Program-made: the position numbers and the translations under genes
DNA from: Photobacterium lipolyticum
Lineage (GTDB): Bacteria > Pseudomonadota > Gammaproteobacteria > Enterobacterales > Vibrionaceae
NCBI RefSeq assembly: GCF_003026475.1
Contig: NZ_PYMC01000010.1
Span: forward strand, 1-64,000
Direction: 5' to 3'
DNA length: 64,000 nt
Part shown: piece after piece, positions 1 to 10,002 of the stretch
Layout: each line of letters starts with the position of its first letter
Position numbering within the stretch: position 1 is the stretch's first letter
Notes under the pieces: model-generated
Database searches by the model: none
The model's input: only the letters and a program-made list of their open reading frames with translations
Told to the model about the DNA's origin: nothing

Positions 1-1
1 G

Positions 2-3000
2 GCCGCGGTCAACAACGACGAGCTGGACCTGAAGAGCTTGACGGTCGAAGTGTCAGTGACAGACGGCGTCAACGATCCCGCATCGGACGCTGACAGCCTG
101 GACGTGGTCCGTGTCAACGACGCGCCGGAAGCTGAAAACTTTACTATTTCACCTACAGGTGGGACTCCTGTAGGGGTCGTCTTTAACTCGGGTGATTTGG
201 CAAAGGATCATATCTCTGATGAAGACGATGGTGATGATGCGCAGCTGAAAATCATTATCACTGACCTACCAGATAACGGAACATTGTTTTATACCTATAC
301 CGATTCTGATGACAAGGTTCAGGTTCGTGAAGTAACTGCTGATGACTTGAATAATACCGAATTTGAAGCTGACTCGATTACTTACCAAGCTTCTGAAGAA
401 ATCTCCGGTTCACCATTCTTACTGGGTGTTAAAGACGCGCCTTCTGATGATACCGGACCATCAACAACCGATTTCTATAACTGGGGAGAGCCTGTCGGAA
501 CCGACGGTATGGTTCGTCAGGTGACGTTAGCTAATGGCGACGTAATTACTGTTTCTTCTAATAACGGAGAATTAGCTCAGTATCGCGGTGGAAATACAGC
601 TCATATTGGTCATGGTATTGGTGATAATGATGGTTCTGGTATAGAACATGGTGAAGTTATTACGATTGATTTCAGCCAAAACCCGGTTTCGGATGTTAAA
701 GTCGGTCTTGATGGGTTAGGTGGTTTATTCGAAGCCGGCGATGAAAATGCGGCCCTTATTACCGTTCATTATGCCGATGGTTCATCAGAAACTATTGAGT
801 ATCAAAAACCAGCAGATTCATCTGGAGATACTGGCGTATTCCAAGAGCTTGAAATCCCGGGTAATGGTAAACAGATAGTATCATTAGATTTTTCTACTAA
901 GTCTGAAGGTAACTGGGAATTACGCTATGTTGAAGGCACTCCGGCATCAGATGAATTTAAATACAAAGCAGTCGATCCTGACGGGCTAGAAAGTGAAGAG
1001 GCGACTGTCAGTATTGATTCGTCTCAACTCGATCTGGAACCAGTGGTACCACCAACGAAAGTGGACCTAGGGACAAGTAATGAAGATGAAGTTGTTGCGC
1101 TTGATCTGGAACTGTTACTTTCTGGTTCGTATGATCCTGAAGGAAATGAACTGAAAATCTCTGACTTAACTGTTGATGCCGCCTTTGGCGCAGTTGAAAT
1201 GGTTAAAGACAGTAACGGGCATGTTATCTCAGCGCACTTTATTCCTAAGGATCATCTATCTATCGATGAAGTCGTATTTGACTACAAGGTGACGGATGGT
1301 GTGAATAGTAGCGATGCCCAAGCAACTCTAGAAGTGGCTCCAGTTGCGGATGGTGTTCATGTATCAGCTGAGCTATCAACACTTTCGACCAATCCGGTAC
1401 AAAGTATTTTAGACTTAGTTAACAAAGAACTTACGGGGCGAACACCTGTAAGTTTAAATGAGAGTACAGACAACAGCGACTATATCGTAGCAACCGATAG
1501 CAATTGGGTTTATGGGAAAGGTGGTAATGATATTATTGAGCATGGAGACGGTGATACATTACTAGTGCTCGCCGGCAGTGGCAATGATATCGTAATCGGC
1601 GGTGCGAGCAATACTGATTACCTAAAAGGCGAAGATGATAACGATATTCTCATTGGCGGTATCGGTTCTTCATCTGTTACCTTACACGGTGATTCGGGAA
1701 ATGATATTTTAATTTCACAAGACGCCACTATTGCATCGACAAGTTATTTTGGTGGCTCGGGAACCGATACCGCTTATCTGCAAGGTTCAATATCAGATTA
1801 TACATTTACAACCGATGGTTCTCCTGACTTCATGCTGACACATAGTTCATCGAATGGACGTCATGAATTTTATAGCATCGAAAATGTCTATTTTGATAAT
1901 GGGCACTACCAAGTCATTGATGGTGATTTAGTTAAAGTATCTGACCTATTCGAACTCAACATTGACGTTGATCTGATTGATATCGATGGTAGTGAAGTAT
2001 TTACCGATATTATTATTTCGGGCCTGCCTGACGGTGGTAGCTTAAGCGTCGGTACAGAACTGGCCGACGGCACGTGGTCCATACCTAAAGAGCAACTAGA
2101 TTTATATGGCAAACTGACAGTAACTGTTGAAGCCCCTGTTAGCTCCAATGGAATAAAACTGACCGTTACCGCTGGCTCTCAAGAGATTGACGAAAATGGA
2201 CAGTCAGTTGGTGATGCTAAGTACAACGAAACAGATGTCGGTTTTGTTGCTACACCTGCGAACCCTAACGGTGATAATACAGTGGAAGGCGGCCGTGGTG
2301 ACGACGTACTACTTGGTGATACCGGCGGCGTTGTTGTTTCTGTTCAGCCAGGGCTTGATTACAATATTGCTCTCGTTATTGATACGTCTGGCAGTATGGA
2401 CTATTTCATCAAAGACGTTGATGGAAAGTACATTCAGAACGACGATGATTCCTATATGCGCCGTATTGATATGGTCAAGGAATCGTTAACGAGTCTGGTA
2501 GAAGACTTAGCGGACCATGACGGTACTATCAATATCAAACTGATTGATTTCCATTCTGACATCGATTTAGCACCTCAATTCCTTAATTTGAATTCAAAAA
2601 ATCTTCCTGATTTAATCGCTAAAATTGACTCACTTTACGCAGATGGCGGGACGGATTATAAACCCGCACTTGAAGAAGCAAACTCTTGGTTTAATTCTGA
2701 TGAGTTAAGTAATAATGCTGAAAACCTTACCTTCTTCCTGACGGATGGCGAACCCCATCCGAGTACTGTCGAGGGTTCTTTAACAACGTTTAATCAACTC
2801 AGTAGTAATAGTAAGGTCATGGCTATTGGTATTGGAGGCGACATCTCTGATAACCTATTGAAGTTCTTTGATAATACCGATATTACTAATTTGGAAGTTG
2901 TTGAAGAATTAACAACATCCGAAACGGTAACGGAATACAACTACGGTATTTTTGGTTCTCAGATAAGCTCCAGTTGGCAAGGTGATGTTTACACAACCGG

Positions 3001-4138
3001 CCGTAAACTAATACTCAGCGATGAGTATAATAATGGAATACCTGTGACTTATCGTTCATCGTCGATATCTGTCGATGCAGGTGAAAATGTTAACTTTGAA
3101 TTTTCTATTAATGGCCAAGAATCAATGTCTTGGTCGCTGCATAATAACACAGGGAAAGTTGTTGATAGCGGTTACGGAAAAGGCACAATCACGACTGAAA
3201 TGGTCCAGCAGGGAAATTATTTTATTGAGTTCTCATTTGATTCAACAAAAAATCATGGTAGCTGGAGTTCTGTTGATTACATCCAGCAAAATAATCTGAC
3301 ACTAGCACCGGCAGGCCAAGTAGAAATTGTCGATAGTCCTGATGATCTTCATGCTGCTTTACAAGGCGGTAAAGTAATATCTGAACTCGCCGATATGGGA
3401 AACGACATCGTCACAGGCAATGAAGGAAATGATATTCTATTCGGTGACTCTATTAATACCGATGAGCTTCCGTGGGGCGACGACGGGAACCCAGAACGTC
3501 CAGAAGGCTTAATTGATGGTTCTGGTATGTCAGCACTTGAAACATTCCTGAAGCTGGAAAATGGTGTTGAGCCTAATAGTGTTGAAATTTATGAATACAT
3601 AAAAGCACACCATGACATATTTAACGTTGCTGGCGACACGCGTGGTGGCGACGATACATTAATGGGTGGGGCTGGCAACGATGTTCTTTATGGCCAAGGC
3701 GGCAATGATGTTCTTGTCGGTGGTTCAGGTGATGACCTCTTATATGGTGGCCAAGGCCATGATACCTATGCCTGGGCTGCCGGTGATACGGGTACGGACA
3801 CTATCTTTGGTTTCAATGTCAATGAAGATAAGCTCAATCTTAGTGATCTGCTTAAAGATGCAACAAATGATACGATTGACAATTTTATAACCATCACAAC
3901 AAGCGATGAAATCACCCAAACCACAATCAATATTGATGTCGATAATAACGGTGAAATAGATCAGAAAATCGTTCTTGATGGCATTGATTCGTCAACACTT
4001 GAAAGCAAGATTGGTATTATCACTAATGGGCTGCTTACCCACGATGGTCAAAATCTGGTGCTGCATCCTACTGAAGCTTCACATGATATATCGGTGTTCC
4101 AGTCGATGCATATTGATCTTCCGGATGATACCCAATAG
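2..4138 (+). CDS. Giant RTX/VWA-type adhesin, C-terminal part (partial at window start)
   Basis: The frame is open at the window edge, so the N-terminus and most repeats are missing; about 1378 residues remain. It begins with the end of an Ig/cadherin-like repeat (motif VNDAPEA). Gly/Asp-rich Ca2+-binding nonapeptide-like motifs (GGNDI, GSGNDIV) follow around nt 1510–1660. A von Willebrand A domain has MIDAS residues DTSGSM near nt 2380, a conserved Thr in DGGTDY and FLTDGEP near nt 2740. Classical RTX repeats (GGAGNDVLYG, GGSGDDLLYG) lie at nt 3660–3770, before a short C-terminal region typical of type I secretion signals. The adjoining LapB/LapC/TolC genes support export as a cell-surface adhesin that mediates attachment and biofilm formation. 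Codon and base composition change sharply near nt 150. Family is sure; ligand is unknown. Confidence 0.9.
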   Translation, partial: AAVNNDELDLKSLTVEVSVTDGVNDPASDADSLDVVRVNDAPEAENFTISPTGGTPVGVVFNSGDLAKDHISDEDDGDDAQLKIIITDLPDNGTLFYTYTDSDDKVQVREVTADDLNNTEFEADSITYQASEEISGSPFLLGVKDAPSDDTGPSTTDFYNWGEPVGTDGMVRQVTLANGDVITVSSNNGELAQYRGGNTAHIGHGIGDNDGSGIEHGEVITIDFSQNPVSDVKVGLDGLGGLFEAGDENAALITVHYADGSSETIEYQKPADSSGDTGVFQELEIPGNGKQIVSLDFSTKSEGNWELRYVEGTPASDEFKYKAVDPDGLESEEATVSIDSSQLDLEPVVPPTKVDLGTSNEDEVVALDLELLLSGSYDPEGNELKISDLTVDAAFGAVEMVKDSNGHVISAHFIPKDHLSIDEVVFDYKVTDGVNSSDAQATLEVAPVADGVHVSAELSTLSTNPVQSILDLVNKELTGRTPVSLNESTDNSDYIVATDSNWVYGKGGNDIIEHGDGDTLLVLAGSGNDIVIGGASNTDYLKGEDDNDILIGGIGSSSVTLHGDSGNDILISQDATIASTSYFGGSGTDTAYLQGSISDYTFTTDGSPDFMLTHSSSNGRHEFYSIENVYFDNGHYQVIDGDLVKVSDLFELNIDVDLIDIDGSEVFTDIIISGLPDGGSLSVGTELADGTWSIPKEQLDLYGKLTVTVEAPVSSNGIKLTVTAGSQEIDENGQSVGDAKYNETDVGFVATPANPNGDNTVEGGRGDDVLLGDTGGVVVSVQPGLDYNIALVIDTSGSMDYFIKDVDGKYIQNDDDSYMRRIDMVKESLTSLVEDLADHDGTINIKLIDFHSDIDLAPQFLNLNSKNLPDLIAKIDSLYADGGTDYKPALEEANSWFNSDELSNNAENLTFFLTDGEPHPSTVEGSLTTFNQLSSNSKVMAIGIGGDISDNLLKFFDNTDITNLEVVEELTTSETVTEYNYGIFGSQISSSWQGDVYTTGRKLILSDEYNNGIPVTYRSSSISVDAGENVNFEFSINGQESMSWSLHNNTGKVVDSGYGKGTITTEMVQQGNYFIEFSFDSTKNHGSWSSVDYIQQNNLTLAPAGQVEIVDSPDDLHAALQGGKVISELADMGNDIVTGNEGNDILFGDSINTDELPWGDDGNPERPEGLIDGSGMSALETFLKLENGVEPNSVEIYEYIKAHHDIFNVAGDTRGGDDTLMGGAGNDVLYGQGGNDVLVGGSGDDLLYGGQGHDTYAWAAGDTGTDTIFGFNVNEDKLNLSDLLKDATNDTIDNFITITTSDEITQTTINIDVDNNGEIDQKIVLDGIDSSTLESKIGIITNGLLTHDGQNLVLHPTEASHDISVFQSMHIDLPDDTQ

Positions 4139-4157
4139 TAACGAATGAACCGACCTC

Positions 4158-4187
4158 GGGTGCTGGCCTTTCGGCCGCACCCTTTTG
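4158..4187 (+). terminator. Intrinsic terminator after the adhesin gene
   Basis: GGGTGC–T–GGCC / GGCC–GCACCC stem with a TTTC loop, followed by TTTT. It lies 20 bases after the adhesin stop and 30 bases before the secretion genes, so it probably lowers read-through into the transporter genes rather than isolating them. Confidence 0.75.
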
Positions 4188-4218
4188 TTGCGTCTTTAAA
4201 TGAAAGCGAGAAGTAGTA

Positions 4219-6402
4219 GTGACAGCAACAGCAACCGCTGAAAAAATAAAACCGCAGTGGAGTATTTCGCCTTCGGTACAGACCACCGAAGACCCATTAC
4301 TCGATTGCCTGGTGCTATTAACTGAACATTATGGCAACCCCTGCTCTGGTGATGCTTTAACGGCAGGCTTGCCGCTTTCTGGCGCGTGGTTATCCACCGA
4401 TCTGTTGCCACAGGCGGCAGCAAGGGCAGGTCTAACGGCCAAGCTTATTCGTAAGCCGCTGGAACAGATCTCCCCTATCCTGCTGCCTTGTGTGCTTTTG
4501 CTCAAAGACAAGAAAGCGTGCCTGTTGCGAGAGCTGGATCTCGCCAATAATAAAGCCGTGATCCAATTGCCCGAAAATGGTGGCGAAACCGAGCTGGCAC
4601 TTGAAGAGCTGGAAGCGCTCTATGTCGGCTACACCTTTTTAATCAAACAGCAATACCGCGGCGATCAGAGCGTTGATATCCACCAGCACAACCAGCAAGG
4701 CCATTGGTTGTGGCAGATGATTAAAGATGCCAGCCCGATCTACCGCGACGCTTTGCTGGCATCGGTATTCGTGAACCTGTTTGCGCTGGTTTCACCGCTG
4801 TTCATGATGAATGTCTATGACAAAATTGTGCCGAACCTGGCATTCGAGTCATTGTGGGTACTGGCGAGCGGTGCAGCAATCGCGTTTACTTTTGATTTTA
4901 TCATGCGCCATATGCGTAGCCATCTTATCGATATCGCCGGGAAAAAAATCGATATCATTGTCTCGAGCCGGCTATTTGCCAAAGCCATGGGCTTACCGCT
5001 GGAGAAAAAATCCCCTAGCGTTGGTGCAATGGCAAAACAGCTAAGTGAATTTGACAGTGTGCGCGAAATGCTCACGTCGGCCACAATTACGACGCTTGTC
5101 GATCTGCCGTTCGCCCTGCTCTTTCTTACGATTATCTATCTCGTTGCTGGCGATCTGGCTGTCGTTCCCCTTATTGCCGGAATGATTATTATCGGTTATA
5201 CCCTCTTCATTCAGCCTCGGTTAAAAGCCGCCGTTGAAGAAAGTAATAAATATGCCAGCCTCAAACATGGTCACCTGATCGAGAGCCTGGCGGCCATGGA
5301 AGCCATCAAATCTAACGTCGCAGAAGGTATTGTACAACGTACCTGGCAACAGATGATTTCCCACACAGCTAACTGGCAACTGAAAGTTAAGAAGATTTCA
5401 AATTCAGTCTCTTATCTGGCAACCTTTATTACCCAGCTCACCGCCATTGCGGTGGTGATCCTCGGGGTTTACCGGGTTGCCGACAGTGCCATTTCTATGG
5501 GTGGGATCATCGCCGCGGTCATGTTATCAAGCCGGGTTGTTTCCCCCATGGCCCAGCTGGCCGGCCTGCTAACCCGTGGCAACCAGACCATGAGTGCGTT
5601 GCGTCAGCTCGACACCATCATGAATGAAGAGGATGAGTTTGCCGACAAGGGGCATCTGATCAGCCGCAAACGACTGACCGGCCACATTCAGGCAGACAAT
5701 ATTAACTTTGCCTACCCCAATACAGAAAAACCCGTTTTGTATCCGATGTCACTGACCTTCAAGGCCGGTGAAAAAGTCGCGATTATCGGCAAAAACGGAT
5801 CCGGTAAAACCTCAATCGCCAAGCTCATGGCAGGCTTATATCAACCCGGCCAAGGCAGCCTGCGTTTCGATGGTATCGACAGCAAACAGATCCACCCTGC
5901 CGATTTGCGCCGAAATATTGGTTACCTGCCGCAAGATATCACCCTGTTTCACGGCACCATTCGTGACAACATCATGTTTGGCACCCGCCAGGTCACCGAG
6001 CACCAGCTGATCCGTGCGGTTCAATTATCCGGCGTGGCGCTGTTTACCGCGCAAGATTCTGAAGGGCTTGATAAACAGGTTGGCGAAAGAGGGGAAGCAC
6101 TGTCTCGGGGACAACGCCAGTCAGTAGCATTGGCTCGCGCTATTTTAAACGATCCCCCTATTCTGCTGATGGATGAACCGACCGCCAGCATGGATGCCTA
6201 TGCCGAGAAACAGTTCATCCATGCCATGGATAGAGCGGGGCGCGATCGCACCCTAATATTGATCACCCATAAAATGTCTCTGCTGCAATTGGTTGATCGT
6301 ATTGTTGTTCTTGAACGAGGGCAGATATTACTCAATGGGAAAAGGGATGAGGTACTGAAAAAGCTCAGTGCCGGTGTGAGTACCGGAGGCCGTAATGAAT
6401 AA
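4219..6402 (+). CDS. lapB: Type I secretion ABC transporter (LapB-like permease/ATPase)
   Basis: Inner-membrane ABC transporter that powers export of the adjacent RTX adhesin. At 727 aa it has the three-part layout of RTX exporters. Residues ~20–140 are an N-terminal C39-peptidase-like domain of the inactive type (DPLLDCLVLL lacks the usual catalytic arrangement), which in this family binds substrate rather than cutting it. A six-helix membrane domain spans ~160–450. The nucleotide-binding domain has Walker A GKNGSGKTS, signature LSRGQRQ, Walker B ILLMDEPT and an H-loop THK. The start is a GTG; the stop overlaps the start of the next gene by eight bases, indicating translational coupling. The symbol is by analogy to the Pseudomonas Lap system. 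Confidence 0.9.
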   Translation: MTATATAEKIKPQWSISPSVQTTEDPLLDCLVLLTEHYGNPCSGDALTAGLPLSGAWLSTDLLPQAAARAGLTAKLIRKPLEQISPILLPCVLLLKDKKACLLRELDLANNKAVIQLPENGGETELALEELEALYVGYTFLIKQQYRGDQSVDIHQHNQQGHWLWQMIKDASPIYRDALLASVFVNLFALVSPLFMMNVYDKIVPNLAFESLWVLASGAAIAFTFDFIMRHMRSHLIDIAGKKIDIIVSSRLFAKAMGLPLEKKSPSVGAMAKQLSEFDSVREMLTSATITTLVDLPFALLFLTIIYLVAGDLAVVPLIAGMIIIGYTLFIQPRLKAAVEESNKYASLKHGHLIESLAAMEAIKSNVAEGIVQRTWQQMISHTANWQLKVKKISNSVSYLATFITQLTAIAVVILGVYRVADSAISMGGIIAAVMLSSRVVSPMAQLAGLLTRGNQTMSALRQLDTIMNEEDEFADKGHLISRKRLTGHIQADNINFAYPNTEKPVLYPMSLTFKAGEKVAIIGKNGSGKTSIAKLMAGLYQPGQGSLRFDGIDSKQIHPADLRRNIGYLPQDITLFHGTIRDNIMFGTRQVTEHQLIRAVQLSGVALFTAQDSEGLDKQVGERGEALSRGQRQSVALARAILNDPPILLMDEPTASMDAYAEKQFIHAMDRAGRDRTLILITHKMSLLQLVDRIVVLERGQILLNGKRDEVLKKLSAGVSTGGRNE

Positions 6403-7777
6403 GTCAGTAATGTCGGCAGAGCTGGACATGACGGATGACGTCTACGGTGCCATGATGATCGATTCACCATTGCGCCACCGCTTATTAATTCGAGCGATTG
6501 CAGCGATGGTCGTCTCATTTCTGGTCTGGTCGTTTTTTGCCCAGCTGGATCTGGTCACCCGTGGCAGCGGTAAAGTGATCCCCTCCTCGCAGATCCAGAT
6601 CATTCAAAGCCTCGATGGCGGGATATTACAAGCCATGTATGTCAAAGAAGGCATGATGGTAAACCAGGATCAACCATTAGCCCGTATCGATGATACCCGC
6701 TTTCGCTCTGATCTTGCCCAGCAAGAAGAGGAAGTTGATAGCTTACGGGCCAATATCATTCGCCTCCAGCATGAACTCGCCAGCATCGAAATCTCATCAA
6801 AGGCAACAGAGTGGCGCCAGCAAGTAAGGGTGATCCCACAGCCACTGACTTTTCCTGCTGATCTCACCAAAGGCGACCCCAAGATACTAGCACGCCAGCA
6901 AGCCGAATATACCGGACGCCTTGACGGCCTGATCAACCAGTTAGAGATCCTGGCCAGACAAATCCTGCAAAAACAACAGGAAAGCCAGGAGCTGACATCC
7001 AAGATAAAAACCTTAAAAAGCAGCCTGCAGCTTATTACCCGCGAATTGGAGATGACTCGCCCGCTCGCTAAAAAAGGCATCGTTTCAGAAGTCGACCTGC
7101 TCAAGCTGGAGCGCCAGGTCAATGACATAAAAGGCGAGTTGTCATCACTTTACCTGATGAAGCCAAAAGTCAAAGCAGCATCTGATGAAAGCATACTGAA
7201 ACGCCGTGAAGCGGTATTGACCTATAACAAGGAAGCTAGGGCTGAGATGAACGAGCTTGATAGCCGTCTGTCTCGCCTGACGGAAGCCCAAGTCGGCGTT
7301 CAGGATAAAGTCGATAAAGCGGTGATTACCTCACCGGTAAATGGCACGATAAAAACCATACACATCAATACATTAGGAGGAGTGGTTCAACCTGGTGTAG
7401 ACATTATCGAGATAGTACCAACCGAAGACCAACTGCTTATCGAAGCGAAAATTGCACCGAAAGATATCGCTTTTCTTCACCCCGGATTACCCGCTGTGGT
7501 CAAAGTGACCGCTTATGACTTCACCCGCTATGGCGGTCTTGACGGCACCGTAGAACACATTAGTGCCGATACCACTCAAGATGAAGAAGGCAACAGCTTT
7601 TATCTGGTCCGTATTCGTACTGATGTTTCAAATTTAGTCAAAAAAGATGGCACGCCAATGCCGATTATTCCGGGCATGTTAACCTCGGTCGACATCATCA
7701 CGGGAAAACGCACGGTTCTTGAATATATTCTCAATCCGCTGTTAAGAGCTAGGGACACTGCGCTAAGAGAGCGCTAA
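6395..7777 (+). CDS. lapC: Type I secretion membrane-fusion protein (HlyD/LapC-like)
   Basis: Periplasmic adaptor that links the ABC exporter to the outer-membrane channel. The 460-aa protein has a short cytoplasmic N-terminus, one membrane helix near residues 28–50, a biotinyl-lipoyl-like segment beginning around GSGKVIPSSQIQ, a long coiled-coil hairpin (~100–300, rich in Lys/Glu/Leu heptads) and a C-terminal beta-barrel portion (PGMLTSVDIITGKR) typical of HlyD family adaptors. A GGAGG ribosome-binding site precedes the ATG, which lies inside the end of the lapB frame. Together with its neighbours it forms a complete type I secretion apparatus. Confidence 0.9.
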   Translation: MNKSVMSAELDMTDDVYGAMMIDSPLRHRLLIRAIAAMVVSFLVWSFFAQLDLVTRGSGKVIPSSQIQIIQSLDGGILQAMYVKEGMMVNQDQPLARIDDTRFRSDLAQQEEEVDSLRANIIRLQHELASIEISSKATEWRQQVRVIPQPLTFPADLTKGDPKILARQQAEYTGRLDGLINQLEILARQILQKQQESQELTSKIKTLKSSLQLITRELEMTRPLAKKGIVSEVDLLKLERQVNDIKGELSSLYLMKPKVKAASDESILKRREAVLTYNKEARAEMNELDSRLSRLTEAQVGVQDKVDKAVITSPVNGTIKTIHINTLGGVVQPGVDIIEIVPTEDQLLIEAKIAPKDIAFLHPGLPAVVKVTAYDFTRYGGLDGTVEHISADTTQDEEGNSFYLVRIRTDVSNLVKKDGTPMPIIPGMLTSVDIITGKRTVLEYILNPLLRARDTALRER

Positions 7778-7803
7778 ATAATAATGATAATGGAGACAAC
7801 TCA

Positions 7804-9207
7804 ATGATACACCATGTTCGCCAGTCGCTAAGGAAAAGTATGGCGGCTCTGGCCGTGGCATCAGTGCTATTACCGGCTTCAGCACTCGCCCAGACTCTGG
7901 AGCAGGCAGTCGCGTATACGTTAGATACCCACCCGGAAATTCGGCAGGCTTTCAACCGCTTCAAAAGTCGTGAAGAACAAGTTAATCAAGCCTTTACTGG
8001 TTACTTACCAAAGGTTGATCTCACGGCAGGTTATGGCTGGGAGCAGACAGACAGCCCTTCAACCCGTCGTCAGGCACAAACCTCTAATGATGATGACAAG
8101 ATTGATCTTGACCGTCGCGAATTGGGTATCAGTCTGAAGCAAATTCTGTTTGATGGCTTCTTTACCAGTAGTGAAGTCAGCCGTTTTCGTAACGAAGCCA
8201 GCTCAGAACAATGGACGTTATTCAGCACAGCGGAAAACACCGCGCTAGAAGTGGCCAAAGTCTACCTCAATTATATGCAGGCTCAGGAAGTCGTTAAGCT
8301 GTCGGAAAAAAACCTGGCTAACCACCAGGAAATTTACGAACGGATCAAAGAAAAAACCGAATCAGGATTGGGGTCAACCGCGGATCTTTCACAAATAAAA
8401 GGGCGCTTAGCCCGGGCGAAATCGAATCTGGTCTCAGCGAAAAATAACCTGTTTGATACTAGAAGCCAATACCAGAAAGTCGTCAACCGTGCGCCGGATG
8501 ATATGATTTTGCCCGTTCCGGATGCTGTGATGATACCAGCCAACCTGGATGAAGCGCTTAAATGGGCGCAAGAAAATCATCCAACCCTGAAAGCGACTAA
8601 TAGTGATATTCAAGCAGCCAAATATGAGCGCAAGTCGGCGAAATCGAACTATTACCCGCAAGTCAGTCTTGAACTCTCCGGAAACTGGGATGAAAACGTG
8701 GATGGAGTCGATGGCAGCGGCATAACCTCAGACGTCGGTGGTGAAAGCAATGAACTACAGGCCATGGTAAGGCTGAGATATAATCTGTTTTCAGGGGGAA
8801 AAGATCAGGCCAGAGACAGAGAAGCCTCCTATAAACTGGGAGAAGCCACTGAACTGCGTCAGCGTGCCTATCGCGATATTGTTGAGGGTACCACCCTGGC
8901 TTGGAATGCCCGAACGTTTGTTAATGAACAAAAGCGATATCTCCGTGAACATGTCATTGCTGCGAAAGAGACGCAACAGTCTTATGCGCAGCAATTTAAG
9001 ATTGGCCAACGGACGTTACTTGACTTACTTGATTCAGAAAATGAGTTATTTGAAGCCCGTAAAGATTACCTTAGCGCCGAATTCGATGAAATCACGGCCC
9101 AGTACCGGATCCTCAATGCGACGGGTCAGCTACTCGGCGCACTTCGGGTCACCACACCTGATACCTGGCTTGGAGAAGAACAATATGAAGGAGGCGTGCG
9201 TCAATGA
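7804..9207 (+). CDS. lapE: TolC-family outer-membrane channel of the type I secretion system
   Basis: Outer-membrane efflux protein of 467 aa. It has an N-terminal signal peptide (hydrophobic stretch AALAVASVLLPASALA, cleavage expected after ALA) and two tandem OEP repeats, recognisable from TLEQAVAYTLDTHPEI near the start and the equivalent NLDEALKWAQENHPTL in the middle, with long helical segments. It is the dedicated exit duct for the adhesin, in the AggA/LapE subfamily by context. Its end overlaps the next gene by four bases (ATGA). A generic TolC role cannot be excluded, but the operon position argues for dedication. Confidence 0.88.
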   Translation: MIHHVRQSLRKSMAALAVASVLLPASALAQTLEQAVAYTLDTHPEIRQAFNRFKSREEQVNQAFTGYLPKVDLTAGYGWEQTDSPSTRRQAQTSNDDDKIDLDRRELGISLKQILFDGFFTSSEVSRFRNEASSEQWTLFSTAENTALEVAKVYLNYMQAQEVVKLSEKNLANHQEIYERIKEKTESGLGSTADLSQIKGRLARAKSNLVSAKNNLFDTRSQYQKVVNRAPDDMILPVPDAVMIPANLDEALKWAQENHPTLKATNSDIQAAKYERKSAKSNYYPQVSLELSGNWDENVDGVDGSGITSDVGGESNELQAMVRLRYNLFSGGKDQARDREASYKLGEATELRQRAYRDIVEGTTLAWNARTFVNEQKRYLREHVIAAKETQQSYAQQFKIGQRTLLDLLDSENELFEARKDYLSAEFDEITAQYRILNATGQLLGALRVTTPDTWLGEEQYEGGVRQ

Positions 9208-9830
9208 ATGGATCTAAGCAAATAAACATGTGTCTTGCCGTTATCGCCACACTGCTGCTTGCCGGATGTGCCAATAACGACATTGTCGCGATGGATACCC
9301 CGACCGAACAGGTTCATGACTTGCAAGATGTCGATCGTGACGGGGTGATCAAAGCCAGAGAAATGTGCACCGACACCTTAAATGGTGCCCAGGTAAACAA
9401 TGACGGCTGCGGTAAAGTCAGATCCATTGCTGAGCGGCGTGAACTGAATATTTTGTTTGCCAATAACTCATCTTATATTTCACCTCGTTACTACGGACAA
9501 ATCGATATACTGGCAAAGTTCATGCGTAGCTACCCGGATACTCAGGTTACCATTGAAGGGCACTGCAGTAAGATTGGATCTCATGAGAAAAACATGACTC
9601 TTTCCCAGCAACGCGCTGATGCCATTGCAAATGCGCTTGTTTCAGAATTCGGTATTGATAACGTGCGGGTAAAAGCGGTCGGCTATGGCTTCACTCGCCC
9701 CGTCGATCCCAGCCTCAGTGAAATTGCCCACCAGCGAAACCGCAGAGTGATTGCGGAAGTAACCGGAAACAACAAGGCTACGGAAATGAGATGGGATATC
9801 TACACAGTCGATCAACAGCCAGATGAATAA
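9204..9830 (+). CDS. OmpA-family outer-membrane lipoprotein
   Basis: A 208-aa lipoprotein with lipobox LLAGC at residues ~18–22. It then has a short Asp-rich, Ca2+-binding-like stretch (DVDRDGV, NNDGC) and a C-terminal OmpA-like peptidoglycan-binding domain (TIEGHCSKIGS, LSQQRADAIANAL, GYGFTRP, NRRV). In Shewanella-type large-adhesin operons an OmpA-like gene also follows the TolC-type gene. Such proteins anchor the envelope to peptidoglycan and may help hold or position the adhesin channel; that role is inferred. Its start overlaps the end of the TolC-family gene. Confidence 0.85.
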   Translation: MNGSKQINMCLAVIATLLLAGCANNDIVAMDTPTEQVHDLQDVDRDGVIKAREMCTDTLNGAQVNNDGCGKVRSIAERRELNILFANNSSYISPRYYGQIDILAKFMRSYPDTQVTIEGHCSKIGSHEKNMTLSQQRADAIANALVSEFGIDNVRVKAVGYGFTRPVDPSLSEIAHQRNRRVIAEVTGNNKATEMRWDIYTVDQQPDE

Positions 9831-10002
9831 AGCGTCGACTTATGCGGGCTTGCTGATAAAGCGGCCTGCCAATGACAAAAGTCACACTTGGCCATTACCG
9901 TCATTTTTTGTCATTAATACCAATGCCTTATGATTAATCATGCTGGTATCGAATGTGTCCGAAAAGTGCGGCATACATTCTGAACTTGGAATCTTGTTTT
10001 AT

